A stretch of DNA of 64,000 nucleotides, from positions 357,326-421,325 of the forward strand of contig NZ_JACHJQ010000003.1 of NCBI RefSeq assembly GCF_014203735.1. The letters are read 5' to 3'. Positions within the stretch are counted from its first letter, which is position 1; each line of letters begins with the position of its first letter. The position numbers and the translations under genes are program-made. Below, piece by piece: positions 42,392-50,919 of this stretch. This DNA comes from Actinophytocola algeriensis. GTDB lineage: Bacteria > Actinomycetota > Actinomycetes > Mycobacteriales > Pseudonocardiaceae. The notes beneath the pieces are model-generated. The model was not told the DNA's origin, ran no database searches, and saw only the letters and a program-made list of their open reading frames with translations.

Positions 42392-42844
42392 ATGAAGCTC
42401 ATCCTCACCGCTGATGTCGCGGGCCTCGGTGGCCCCGGCGACATCGTCGAGGTCAAGGACGGCTACGGCCGCAACTACCTGCTGCCGCGTTCGCTCGCGA
42501 TCGTCGCCAGCAAGGGCGCCGAGAAGCAGGTACAGACCATCCGCCGTGCGCAGCGGGCCAGGGCCATCCGTGGCCTCGACCACGCGCAGGAGGTCAAGGC
42601 CGCGATCGAGAAGATCGCGCCGGTTCAGCTGAAGGCCAAGGCCGCCGCCGGTTCCGGCAAGCTGTTCGGCTCGGTCACCACGTCCGACATCGTCTCCGCG
42701 GTCAAGGCCGCCGGGGGTCCGGTGCTGGACAAGCGTGCGGTCGAGCTGTCCAGTCACATCAAGACCATCGGCAAGCACTCGGTGAACGTGCGCCTGCACC
42801 CTGAGGTCACCGTCGCTTTCAAGCTCGAGGTCACCGCTTCCTGA
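42392..42844 (+). CDS. rplI: Ribosomal protein L9
   Basis: 150 residues: N-terminal domain [32 protein letters not shown], long connecting helix, C-terminal domain ending in [17 protein letters not shown]. The last gene of the ribosomal operon, followed by 30-bp tandem repeats and a hairpin. Start ATG 14 bp after rpsR with GAGGAG. Confidence 0.97.
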   Translation: MKLILTADVAGLGGPGDIVEVKDGYGRNYLLPRSLAIVASKGAEKQVQTIRRAQRARAIRGLDHAQEVKAAIEKIAPVQLKAKAAAGSGKLFGSVTTSDIVSAVKAAGGPVLDKRAVELSSHIKTIGKHSVNVRLHPEVTVAFKLEVTAS

Positions 42845-42920
42845 GCGGAGCTTGCGCAGCGAGCATCGTTGTCGGCGGAGCTTGCGTAGCGAGCATCGTT
42901 GTCGGCGGAGCTTGCACCTC
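42845..42920 (+). repeat. Tandem 30-bp repeats after rplI
   Basis: Two 30-bp units at 42845-42874 and 42875-42904 differ only by one base (GCGCAGC versus GCGTAGC); a third partial unit starts at 42905. Each begins GCGGAGCTTGCG and ends CATCGTTGTCG. Confidence 0.85.
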
Positions 42921-42951
42921 AGCTTTTGTTGACGGAGAGTAACCACCAACG

Positions 42952-42993
42952 CGTCAGCCCCGTGTCGGGTCCACCACTCGACCGGGGCTGACG
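42952..42993. terminator. Hairpin after the ribosomal protein operon
   Basis: CGTCAGCCCCG (42952-42962) pairs with CGGGGCTGACG (42983-42993), 20-base loop. No T-run follows, so it is a weak or U-less terminator. Confidence 0.5.
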
Positions 42994-43314
42994 GGTGTTG
43001 GCCGCGCTCCCGTTCGACGACACGCCGAACGTGCGGATCCGCCCGACACGCCGGTGGTTGACGGGTTAGTTTTTCCACAACCTGTACACAGCCCTTGATC
43101 AGGGGTTTCTTTGGTGATCGCGCAGGCTGTCCCCAAGTTATCCCCAGGCTGCGCACCGGGCTGTCAACCGGTGTCGGCGAACCATCCCCACGCTGTCCAC
43201 AGGGCTGTTTTGCGGAACGCGCGTGCGGGCCCTAGGTTCCGCCTGGTCCACTGGCTCTGCGTGCGCGGAGCTGGGCGCCTTGCCGTCGACGCCGTAGGTG
43301 CTTATCGTGGGTGT

Positions 43315-43330
43315 TCGAACATTTGTTCGA
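43315..43330. promoter_or_regulatory. SOS (LexA) box before dnaB
   Basis: TCGAAC-ATTT-GTTCGA is a perfect match to the actinobacterial LexA consensus TCGAAC-N4-GTTCGA. It lies 20 bp before the GTG of dnaB and 6 bp after the -10-like TATCGT, so LexA binding would block initiation. Confidence 0.75.
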
Positions 43331-43350
43331 TGAAGTGAGGGGGCATTTCG

Positions 43351-45792
43351 GTGGCTCTGACCGACGACCGGGCAGCCGCGCCAGGGGCGGAGGGCGGCAA
43401 CGGGTTCGACCGGCAGCCACCGCAGGACCTCACGGCCGAACAGAGCGTGCTCGGCGGCATGATGCTGTCCAAGGACGCGATCGCCGACGTCGTCGAGGTG
43501 CTCCGCCCGAACGACTTCTACCGGCCCGCACACCAGCTGGTCTACGACTGCATCCTCGACCTGTACAGCCGGGGTGAGCCGGCCGACGCCGTGACCGTCG
43601 CCGCCGAACTGGAACGCCGCGGCGAGATCCGGCGGGTCGGCGGCGCCCCGTACCTGCACACGCTGATCGCGACCGTGCCCACGGCCGCGAACGCCAGCTA
43701 CTACGCGGAGATCGTCGCCGAGAAGGCGACGCTGCGCAGGCTGGTCGAGGCAGGCACGAGGATCGTGCAGCTCGGCTACTCGGGCGCCGAGGGCGCGGAC
43801 ATCAACGAGGTCGTCGACCGCGCCCAGTCGTCGATCTACGACGTCACCGAACGCCGCACGACCGAGGACTACGTCGTGCTGGAGGAACTCCTCCAGCCCA
43901 CGATGGACGAGATCGACGCGATCGCGTCCCGCGGCGGCACCTCGCTCGGCGTCCCCACCGGCTTCGCCGACCTGGAAGCCGTCACCAACGGCCTGCACCC
44001 CGGCCAGATGATCATCGTCGCGGCCCGGCCCGGCATCGGCAAGGCGCTGGCCCTGGACACACCACTGGCGACGCCTGACGGCTGGGTGACCATGGGGACC
44101 GTCGAGGTCGGCGACCACCTCATCGGCGCGGACGGCCGCCCGACCCGGGTCGTCGCCGCCACCGAGGTGATGCGTGACCGCCCCTGCTACGAGGTCGAGT
44201 TCTCAGACGGCACCGTCATCGTCGCCGACGCCGAGCACCAGTGGCTGACCGAAACCCGGGCGTCACGCCGCTCCGCCCGGACAGCCGCTGCCGGACGCGA
44301 CCGACAGGAGAATCAGCGCACGTTCCCCGCCGTCCGGACCACCGCGCAGATCGCGGACACACTCCGCTGCGAGACCGCTGGTCGCGGGCTGAACCACTCG
44401 ATCAACAACGCCAAGCCACTCGACCTGCCCGAACGTGACCTACCGCTCCCGCCCTACACCTTCGGTGTCTGGCTTGGTGACGGCCATTCCGCGAGCGCTC
44501 GATTCACGTCGGCGGACCCCGAGATCGTCTGGTACGTGGAAGAGGAAGGCCTGACGGTCATTCCGCGAGGCGATCTGCGCTGCAGTCTCCGACTTCCGGC
44601 CAATCCCGCTGTCGGCCACAGGACGGTGGATGCGATCCTCCGCGCCCTCGGTGTGCTCGGGGACAAGCACATTCCCGTCGACTACCTCCGTGCGAGCGAG
44701 TCGCAGCGGCGTGCGCTACTTGCCGGGTTGCTCGACACCGGCGGCACGGTGTGCACGACGGGTGCTGTGCAGTTCTCGGTAACGAACCAGCGGCTCGCCA
44801 TGGACACCTACGAGCTGGTCGTGAGCCTCGGGTACCGCTGCTCCTTGACGACCAGGAAGGTCGAGGGTCGCGGCGAGCTGTCGTCGACGGCGTACACCCT
44901 CACCTTCAGCACCGAGGACGAGGTGTTCCGGCTCGAACGGAAGCGTCTGCTGCACAAGGAGCACAACCGGGCGAAGAACGCCGAACGGTTCGGCTCGCGG
45001 TACATCGTCGATGTGCGGCCGGTGCCGAGTGTTCCGGTGCGGTGTGTGGAGGTCGACAACGCCGATCACCTCTACCTCGCGGGCGCGGCCATGGTGCCGA
45101 CACACAACTCGACGCTGGGACTGGACTTCGCCAGGTCGTGCTCGGTGACCCACCGGATGACCAGCGTCATCTTCTCGCTGGAGATGAGCCGCACCGAGAT
45201 CGTCATGCGCATGCTCTCCGCCGAGGCGAAGATCCGGTTGCAGGACATGCGTGGTGGGCGCATGACCGACGACGACTGGACCCGGCTCGCGCGGCGGATG
45301 AGTGAGATCAGCGAGGCGCCGCTGTTCGTGGACGACTCGCCGAACATGACGATGATGGAGATCCGGGCGAAGGCCAGGCGGCTCAAGCAGCGGAACGACC
45401 TGAAGCTCGTGGTCGTGGACTACATGCAGCTGATGACGTCCGGCAAGCGGGTCGAGTCCCGGCAGCAGGAGGTCTCGGAGTTCTCGCGGCAGCTCAAGCT
45501 GCTCGCCAAGGAGCTCGAGGTGCCGGTGGTCGCGATCAGCCAGCTGAACCGTGGTCCGGAACAGCGCACCGACAAGCGGCCGATGCTGTCCGACCTGCGT
45601 GAGTCCGGCTCCCTGGAGCAGGACGCGGACATGGTCATCCTGATCAACCGCCCGGACGCCTTCGAACGCGACGACCCCCGCGCGGGCGAGGCGGACCTGA
45701 TCCTGGCGAAGCACCGTGCCGGCCCGACCGCCACGATCACCGTCGCCCACCAGCTGCACTACAGCCGCTTCACCGACCTGGCCCAGTCCTGA
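43351..45792 (+). CDS. dnaB: Replicative DNA helicase DnaB containing an intein
   Basis: 813 residues precursor, 458 after splicing. GTG start after AGGGGG. The N-terminal helical domain (LTAEQSVLGGMMLSKDAIADVVEVL) is followed by the RecA-like ATPase. The intein splits the Walker A motif between ARPGIGK (K231) and STLGLDFARS (S587). Exteins carry VVVDYMQLMTSG (Walker B) and RESGSLEQDADMVILINRPDAF. It unwinds DNA ahead of the fork as a hexamer; activity needs splicing since the P-loop is interrupted. The upstream LexA box suggests damage induction. Confidence 0.95.
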   Translation: MALTDDRAAAPGAEGGNGFDRQPPQDLTAEQSVLGGMMLSKDAIADVVEVLRPNDFYRPAHQLVYDCILDLYSRGEPADAVTVAAELERRGEIRRVGGAPYLHTLIATVPTAANASYYAEIVAEKATLRRLVEAGTRIVQLGYSGAEGADINEVVDRAQSSIYDVTERRTTEDYVVLEELLQPTMDEIDAIASRGGTSLGVPTGFADLEAVTNGLHPGQMIIVAARPGIGKALALDTPLATPDGWVTMGTVEVGDHLIGADGRPTRVVAATEVMRDRPCYEVEFSDGTVIVADAEHQWLTETRASRRSARTAAAGRDRQENQRTFPAVRTTAQIADTLRCETAGRGLNHSINNAKPLDLPERDLPLPPYTFGVWLGDGHSASARFTSADPEIVWYVEEEGLTVIPRGDLRCSLRLPANPAVGHRTVDAILRALGVLGDKHIPVDYLRASESQRRALLAGLLDTGGTVCTTGAVQFSVTNQRLAMDTYELVVSLGYRCSLTTRKVEGRGELSSTAYTLTFSTEDEVFRLERKRLLHKEHNRAKNAERFGSRYIVDVRPVPSVPVRCVEVDNADHLYLAGAAMVPTHNSTLGLDFARSCSVTHRMTSVIFSLEMSRTEIVMRMLSAEAKIRLQDMRGGRMTDDDWTRLARRMSEISEAPLFVDDSPNMTMMEIRAKARRLKQRNDLKLVVVDYMQLMTSGKRVESRQQEVSEFSRQLKLLAKELEVPVVAISQLNRGPEQRTDKRPMLSDLRESGSLEQDADMVILINRPDAFERDDPRAGEADLILAKHRAGPTATITVAHQLHYSRFTDLAQS
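44044..45108 (+). other. Class 3 intein with LAGLIDADG endonuclease domain
   Basis: 355 residues (232-586). It begins with Ala (ALALDTPLATPDGW), not Cys or Ser, and ends PTHN before Ser587. The W-C-T signature of class 3 inteins is present: W298 (block B, HQW), C565 (block F, RCVEVDN), T584 (block G, PTHN). The endonuclease motifs are FGVWLGDG (371-378) and LAGLLDTGG (457-465). In the second the catalytic Asp at position 8 is Gly, so cleavage is probably lost. The insertion point in the P-loop is a known intein site in bacterial DnaB. Confidence 0.9.
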
Positions 45793-45815
45793 GCACGTCG
45801 CATACCGTGTGAGGC

Positions 45816-46856
45816 ATGGCTGATCGGCGCGCCTCGCTCGGGCGGGTGCAGGCGTACCTCGGGCGTTGCAGTGCCGCCGAGGCGCTGGCCAACCGGGACG
45901 CGTTCGGCGGGGTCACCTTGCAGGGGGTGCACGGGCTCAAGATCGCGCGGGTGCTGGACCGGGCCGGGGAGCTGAAGGGCGTCGACCTCGATCCAGCCGC
46001 CTATCTGGCCAGGGGGAAGCCCACGGCTCCTGTCGTACGGGGACAGCTGGGGTTCGACCTCGACCTGCCCGTCTTCGACTGGGTCGAGGTGCAGGCCGAA
46101 CTCGGGTTGCCCGTCGTCCGGACGGCCGGGCCTCGGTTGCGGGTCGGGCAGTTGGACGAGCTCAAGGCCGAGTTGCACCGGGACTACCCGGTGCCGGTTT
46201 CCGTGACGCTGGTGCTCGACGGCGGATGGCTCGGGTCCAAGCACAGCGGGGTGCTCGCCGAGCAGTTGCGCGCTGCGGACCGGGACATCTCCCTGGTGTT
46301 CGGGGCGCCCTTCGACCCCGTGGACTCCTCGTACAAGGTCCTGGGACTTCGGCGCCTGCTGCGGTGGAGCAACCGGACCGGGCGCAAGCTGGAGTTGTTG
46401 CGCACCGGGCCGATCGGGATTCCCGCTGTCGCCGCCGGTGCGAAGGTCGCTGCCATCGGCGCCTCCTCGTCCACCCGGCATCTGGGTGGGCCGGTCGCGC
46501 GGCGGGCCGACGGGGTGCGGCCCAAGCGGAGTCCTCAGGTGTTCGTGCCTCGGCTGCTGCACTGGCAGCGCGGGGTGGACCTCAAGGGCACGGAGATCAC
46601 CCACTGTTCCTGCGCCGCCTGTGCTCGCGCGGGGACCGGGTTGCAGCGGTTCGATGTCGCCTTCGACAGTTCGGTGCCCGCGGGGGTGCGGAACGCCGCG
46701 CGGGAGCACGACCTGCACGCGCTCGCCGGGGTCGTCCGGGGGCTGGGGACCGCGGCCGACCCGCGGGAGGAGCTGGCCCGGTTGCGGCAGGACGCCCAGG
46801 AACTCGCCGAGGCGACCGGGGTGACCCTGCCCAAGTGGCTGGGCAACTGGGACTAG
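45816..46856 (+). CDS. Conserved hypothetical protein downstream of dnaB
   Basis: 346 residues from ATG 45816, 23 bp after dnaB. I do not recognise a family. It looks like an alpha/beta protein with barrel-like periodicity (VSVTLVLDGGWLGSKHSG, DISLVFGAPFDPVDSSYKVLGLRRL, IPAVAAGAKVAAIGASSSTRHLGG). It has a Cys cluster HCSCAACARAG (about 266-276) that could bind metal. No export signal or membrane segment. Could be co-transcribed with dnaB; function unknown. Confidence 0.65.
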   Translation: MADRRASLGRVQAYLGRCSAAEALANRDAFGGVTLQGVHGLKIARVLDRAGELKGVDLDPAAYLARGKPTAPVVRGQLGFDLDLPVFDWVEVQAELGLPVVRTAGPRLRVGQLDELKAELHRDYPVPVSVTLVLDGGWLGSKHSGVLAEQLRAADRDISLVFGAPFDPVDSSYKVLGLRRLLRWSNRTGRKLELLRTGPIGIPAVAAGAKVAAIGASSSTRHLGGPVARRADGVRPKRSPQVFVPRLLHWQRGVDLKGTEITHCSCAACARAGTGLQRFDVAFDSSVPAGVRNAAREHDLHALAGVVRGLGTAADPREELARLRQDAQELAEATGVTLPKWLGNWD

Positions 46857-46870
46857 CCATCCAGCATGGG

Positions 46871-46905
46871 AAAGGGCCCGGGAGCGTGGTGCTCCCGGGC
46901 CCTTT
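46871..46905. terminator. Bidirectional terminator
   Basis: Perfect 15-bp stem: AAAGGGCCCGGGAGC (46871-46885), loop GTGGT, complement (46891-46905). It separates the plus-strand dnaB-linked gene from the minus-strand repeat protein. Confidence 0.9.
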
Positions 46906-46916
46906 CGGTTACCCGG

Positions 46917-49900
46917 TCAGGCGATCGGGTGGGTGGTGAAGAGGTTCGCCAGCGCGGCGCGGGTCGAGTCGAGCGACGACCCGCCCAGCTCCGGAGCCGC
47001 GACCTCGGACCCCGCCGGGACCAGGGTGCCGACGCTCGGCGCCTGCGCGATCGGGGCGGCGGTGATGTCGCCGACGCCCGGGGCGGCCGGAATGACCGGC
47101 AGGACCGTGGTGATGTCGGTCAGGTCACCCGTCGCGGGGATCACGGGGATGAGGGTCGTGACCTCGGTCAGGTCCACCGGGACGTTCGAGCGGCTGCCGA
47201 AGCCACCGAAGCGGTCCAGCGAGACCGGCGACAGCGGCGCGAACACGTCACCGACCATCGGCATCGCCGGGACGTGCGGCAGGTCACGCTGCACCGGCAG
47301 GTCACCCGTTGGCAGCCCACCGACGATGGTGTCCGTCGGCAGGTCCGCACGCTGCACCGGCAGCGCCACCGGCAGACCACCCGAGGGCAGGCCACCGACG
47401 ATGGTGTCCGTCGGCAGATCGCGCTGCCGACCGGGCAGGCCGATCGGCAGGCCACTCGTCGGCAGGTCACCGGTGATGCCGTCCGTCGGCAGGTCCGTGG
47501 TCAGCCGGTAGGACGGCAGGTCCTGGTTCACCAGGCCGCCCGGCACGCCACCGGCGGGCAGACCGGGCACGTCGGACGGCAGACCGCCCTTGATCGCGTC
47601 GATCGGCAGCGCCGGGGCCTCGGTGGGGAGGCCACCGGTCACCTCGGTGCCGCTCAGCGAGCTGGACGGCACACCGGGCACGGAGGTCGGGAGACCAGCG
47701 TTCAGCGAGTCGATCGGCAGGCCGGGCGCCTCGGTGGGCAGACCGGGCAGGGCGACCGGGAGACCGCCGGGCAGGCCCGGGACCGGCGTCGCGTCGGCAC
47801 GGGCCGGCGCGGGCAGGATCTGCGGCACCTCCGGCAGACCGTCCGCCGACAGGTCGGTGACCGGAACCTGGACGGGCAGGCGGGCCGGGAAGCCCGACAG
47901 CACGCCGGTGAACGCGCCGCGGAGGTCCTGGGCGGGCATGGAGCGCGGCGACGAGAAGCTCGGGAGCTCCGTCGCGCTCATGACACCCTCGGCGGGCAGG
48001 CGCAGCATCTGCACCTCACCCTCGCCGGCCCGCAGGTCGCTGGTGTTCGCGGATTCCGTCATCGCCTTGGCAAGCACCTCGACCGGGATGTCGTAGTACG
48101 GGCCGTTGGCACCGGCCGGCAGCGTGGCGTCGAGACCGGACAGCGAGCCCATCGCACCGCTGGTCGTGGACGTGCCGCCGACCTCACCATCCGTGCTGGA
48201 GATGCCCTGGGCGTGGGAGCGGCCCGCCCACGCCGACACCGCGTCGCCGAACGGCTGCACGACCGCGGCCGCCGGCACGTCGACCAGGTTGCCGGACAGG
48301 TAGCCGTCGTCACCGGTGGTGTCGATGTCGCCGCCGGACCCGGCCTCGGTCTTGTTCATCGCCGACGAGGAGCTGCCCCCGCCGACCCCCGACGCCGCGG
48401 TGGCGAAGCTCTGCGCGAGCGGCAGAGCCTGCGGCGAAGCCACGTTGCCCGACATCAGGCCATCCCGACCGCTGGTCTCGGTGTCGCCACCGGCCTCGGT
48501 CTCCGTCTGCGACCCGGCGAGCGAGTGGTTGGAGCCAAGTGCGGTGGCGGACTCGCCGTACACCTGGCCTGCCCCCGCGACCGGAGCGTTCATCACGTTG
48601 CCCGTTCCCGCGCCGTGCGTGCCGTCGCTCATCGAATCACCGCCAGCCTGCATCTCGGTTTGGTTGACCGCGGCCTGCGTGCCCTTGGCGAGACCGCTGG
48701 CCCCGGTCCCGAAGACCTGGGCCGGGACGGACACCGGGACCTGCCCGATGTTGCCGGAACCCAGACCCGCGGTACCGGTCGCCTTGTTGTCGCCACCGGA
48801 GGTGACGTGGTTGTCGGCGGACGCCGCGGCGTTGGTGGAGCCCACCGCACCGGCGCTGTTGCCGAACGCCTGCGCCGCCGTCGCGACCGGGGTGGTCACG
48901 AGGTTGGACGCGGCCAGACCGTAGTCGTCGTCGGTGTTGTTGCCGCCACCGGAACTGGTCTTCTTGCTCTCCGACGCCGCCGTGCCCGCGCCACCCGCGC
49001 CTGCCGCGCCGTTGCCGTACACCTCGCCCGGCGTGTTCACCGGCGCGGTGGCCATGTTGCCGCCGGCCACCGAGTTGTCGCCGGTGGTGCCGGTGTTGCC
49101 GCCCGAGCTGGTGTCGACGTAGTTCTGCGCGGTCGTCCCGGCATCGCCAGCACCCGCCGCGGCGTTCGCGAACACGTCGGCCGTGCCGGTCATCGGCGCG
49201 TTCGCCGTGGTGCCGGACACGATGCTGTCGTGGCCGCGGGTGTAGGAGTCGCCGCCCGCCGTCGAGTCGACGCGGTTGGTGGCGTCCGCCGTCGCCTCAC
49301 CGACCGCGGCGGCCCCGTTGCCGAAGCCCTCGACGGGCAGCGTGACCGGAGCGGCCGCGATGGCGCCGGAGGCGACCGAGCCCTCACCGGTGGAGCGGCT
49401 GGTGCCGCCCGCGTCGGTGGTGGTGGCGGTGTCGCAGGTCGCGTCGGCCGAGCCGATCGCACCACCCGCGTTGCCGCACAGCATGGCCGGGCCGGACAGC
49501 GCGGGCTGTGCGACGTTGCCCGCCGCGTAGGCCGGGTCGCCGTTCGTCTCGACGTAGGTCGGGACGCGGTACTTGCCGGTGCGGGTCGTACCCGCGGCGG
49601 CGTCGGCGGCCGAGTCGGCGGAGGCGTCGGACTTGCCGAGGCCCATGATCGCGTTGCCGTTGACCCGCGCCGGCACGGCAACCGGCACCGGAACGGCGTT
49701 GCCGCCGCCGACGCTGTCCGCACCGGCGGTGAGGACCGAACCGCCGGCCTCCGCGGAGGTCGAGGCCTCCGAGGTGGCTTCGGCCGAGCCGCCGCCCGCG
49801 ACCGCGTTGCCGTCGGCCTGGACCGGCGTCGCGAACTGCGGCGCGACCACGTTGCCACCGAGGAAGCTGTGCGACCCGTTGGTGTCGATGTCGCCGGTGG

Positions 49901-50678
49901 TCCAGGCTTCCTGGTGGGTGGTGCCCTCGGCGGACGCCGTGCCTGCGCCCGCGACCGCGTTGTTGGTGACCTGCACCGGGAGCGCCCAGTCCAGGTCGAC
50001 CACGTTGCCACTGACGAAGCTGCCGGACCCGTCGGTCTCGGTGTCGTGCTTCCAGCCGTAGCTGTGGTCCGACTCGTTCGTCGTCTCGGCGCGCCCGATC
50101 GCCGCGACCGCGTTGCCGGAGATGTCGACCGGGACCACCATGTCCGCGTCGATCTGGTTGCCCTGCGCCGGGGTCCCGGCCATCTTGTCGACGGCGGGGA
50201 CGCGCACCTTGTCCGTCGACGGGAGGTTGGTGACCTTGTCGCCCACCACGGGCAGCGACGTCACCTTGCCGGTGACCGGCGCGGCCTTGTCCGCGAGCGG
50301 TGCCGCGAAGTCACGGCCTTCCCGCGGCAGCGGCGCGATGGCGTTCTGGACCTTGCTGACAACGGGTGCGGCGGGCCCGGTCGCCTTGCCGGCGATCGGG
50401 CCCGTGACAGCCGTGACCTTCGCGAGCGGCAGAGCGCCGGTGATCCGCGAACTGTCGACCGCGATGTCCCGGTGGATCGCCGGAAGGGCCTTCTGGCCGA
50501 GCGGCGTGCCGAACACGTTGTTGTCGATGTGCACAGGGACGGCGACCGAACCGTCAAGCGGCGATGCCGGCTTGTCGGGGTTGACGTCCTCGTCGGCGGA
50601 AGCGATGCCGGTACCCAGCATCAGCAAACCACCGGTGACCAGCGCTGTCTGAAGACCGCGCTTCGCCCACGTTTGCAT
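46917..50678 (-). CDS. Giant secreted chaplin-like repeat protein
   Basis: 1253 residues, ATG 50678 after AAAGGAGC. Signal peptide (KRGLQTALVTGGLLMLGTGIASA, cleavage near residue 28). A Pro/Val-rich linker reaches residue 176. Residues 177-850 hold thirteen tandem repeats, nine or more exactly 51 long. Each opens with a PV-x-V-x-GNA-x-G core and ends in an AGGD...SGNV segment, resembling chaplin beta-strand units (GN..PV..PV..GN). One unit carries a Cys pair (CGNAGGAIGSADATC, about 401-415). The C-terminal 400 residues have short repeats such as LPTDTIVGGLP. No membrane anchor or LPXTG. Probably a surface amyloid-like or adhesive protein; inference. Confidence 0.75.
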   Translation of the reverse strand: MQTWAKRGLQTALVTGGLLMLGTGIASADEDVNPDKPASPLDGSVAVPVHIDNNVFGTPLGQKALPAIHRDIAVDSSRITGALPLAKVTAVTGPIAGKATGPAAPVVSKVQNAIAPLPREGRDFAAPLADKAAPVTGKVTSLPVVGDKVTNLPSTDKVRVPAVDKMAGTPAQGNQIDADMVVPVDISGNAVAAIGRAETTNESDHSYGWKHDTETDGSGSFVSGNVVDLDWALPVQVTNNAVAGAGTASAEGTTHQEAWTTGDIDTNGSHSFLGGNVVAPQFATPVQADGNAVAGGGSAEATSEASTSAEAGGSVLTAGADSVGGGNAVPVPVAVPARVNGNAIMGLGKSDASADSAADAAAGTTRTGKYRVPTYVETNGDPAYAAGNVAQPALSGPAMLCGNAGGAIGSADATCDTATTTDAGGTSRSTGEGSVASGAIAAAPVTLPVEGFGNGAAAVGEATADATNRVDSTAGGDSYTRGHDSIVSGTTANAPMTGTADVFANAAAGAGDAGTTAQNYVDTSSGGNTGTTGDNSVAGGNMATAPVNTPGEVYGNGAAGAGGAGTAASESKKTSSGGGNNTDDDYGLAASNLVTTPVATAAQAFGNSAGAVGSTNAAASADNHVTSGGDNKATGTAGLGSGNIGQVPVSVPAQVFGTGASGLAKGTQAAVNQTEMQAGGDSMSDGTHGAGTGNVMNAPVAGAGQVYGESATALGSNHSLAGSQTETEAGGDTETSGRDGLMSGNVASPQALPLAQSFATAASGVGGGSSSSAMNKTEAGSGGDIDTTGDDGYLSGNLVDVPAAAVVQPFGDAVSAWAGRSHAQGISSTDGEVGGTSTTSGAMGSLSGLDATLPAGANGPYYDIPVEVLAKAMTESANTSDLRAGEGEVQMLRLPAEGVMSATELPSFSSPRSMPAQDLRGAFTGVLSGFPARLPVQVPVTDLSADGLPEVPQILPAPARADATPVPGLPGGLPVALPGLPTEAPGLPIDSLNAGLPTSVPGVPSSSLSGTEVTGGLPTEAPALPIDAIKGGLPSDVPGLPAGGVPGGLVNQDLPSYRLTTDLPTDGITGDLPTSGLPIGLPGRQRDLPTDTIVGGLPSGGLPVALPVQRADLPTDTIVGGLPTGDLPVQRDLPHVPAMPMVGDVFAPLSPVSLDRFGGFGSRSNVPVDLTEVTTLIPVIPATGDLTDITTVLPVIPAAPGVGDITAAPIAQAPSVGTLVPAGSEVAAPELGGSSLDSTRAALANLFTTHPIA
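48129..50150 (-). repeat. Thirteen tandem about 51-codon repeats
   Basis: The coding repeats of the secreted protein (residues 177-850). Unit length is 51 codons except one of 61 (residues 330-390, a 10-codon insert) and one of 52. Sequence similarity between units is in pattern rather than bases, so they are old duplications. Confidence 0.8.
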
Positions 50679-50919
50679 CGTCGGATGCTCCTTTCGTAGT
50701 CCCTTGGGGAGGGGGTTTGGCGGGTGGCCGGACGCGGAGGGGCACACGCGTCGGGGCAGTCGGCCACCCGTGTCTGTGGGTGGTCGCGGGGATGTCCGCG
50801 GGGGGTGAAAGGCGCGTGGCAACACGACCGTGTCGGTGGTTCGCTCCGCACGCTCCGCGAGCGCGGTGCGTCGGATCCGCTCAGCGCTCAGGGCTGATGG
50901 CGGACGCGCCAGTCAGTGT

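Larger units (their letters stand above)
42845..43350. other. rplI-dnaB intergenic region
   Basis: 506 bp without a gene. It contains tandem 30-bp repeats (42845-42904), a hairpin (42952-42993), several DnaA-box-like nonamers (43071-43079 TTTTCCACA, 43138-43146 TTATCCCCA, 43193-43201 CTGTCCACA), the -10-like TATCGT (43303-43308) and the SOS box (43315-43330). Confidence 0.65.

Noticed and set aside
42845-42920. CRISPR array
   Set aside because: The units are directly adjacent without variable spacers, and there are no cas genes.
46917-50678. IniB-type protein of the dynamin system
   Set aside because: It is 35 kb from the dynamin genes and its repeats resemble chaplins more than IniB; no IniB N-terminal domain is visible.
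46866-50699. Long plus-strand reading frame opposite the repeat protein
   Set aside because: Composition is Arg/Gly/Val low-complexity caused by the codon pattern of the minus-strand repeats, and no start signal is seen.
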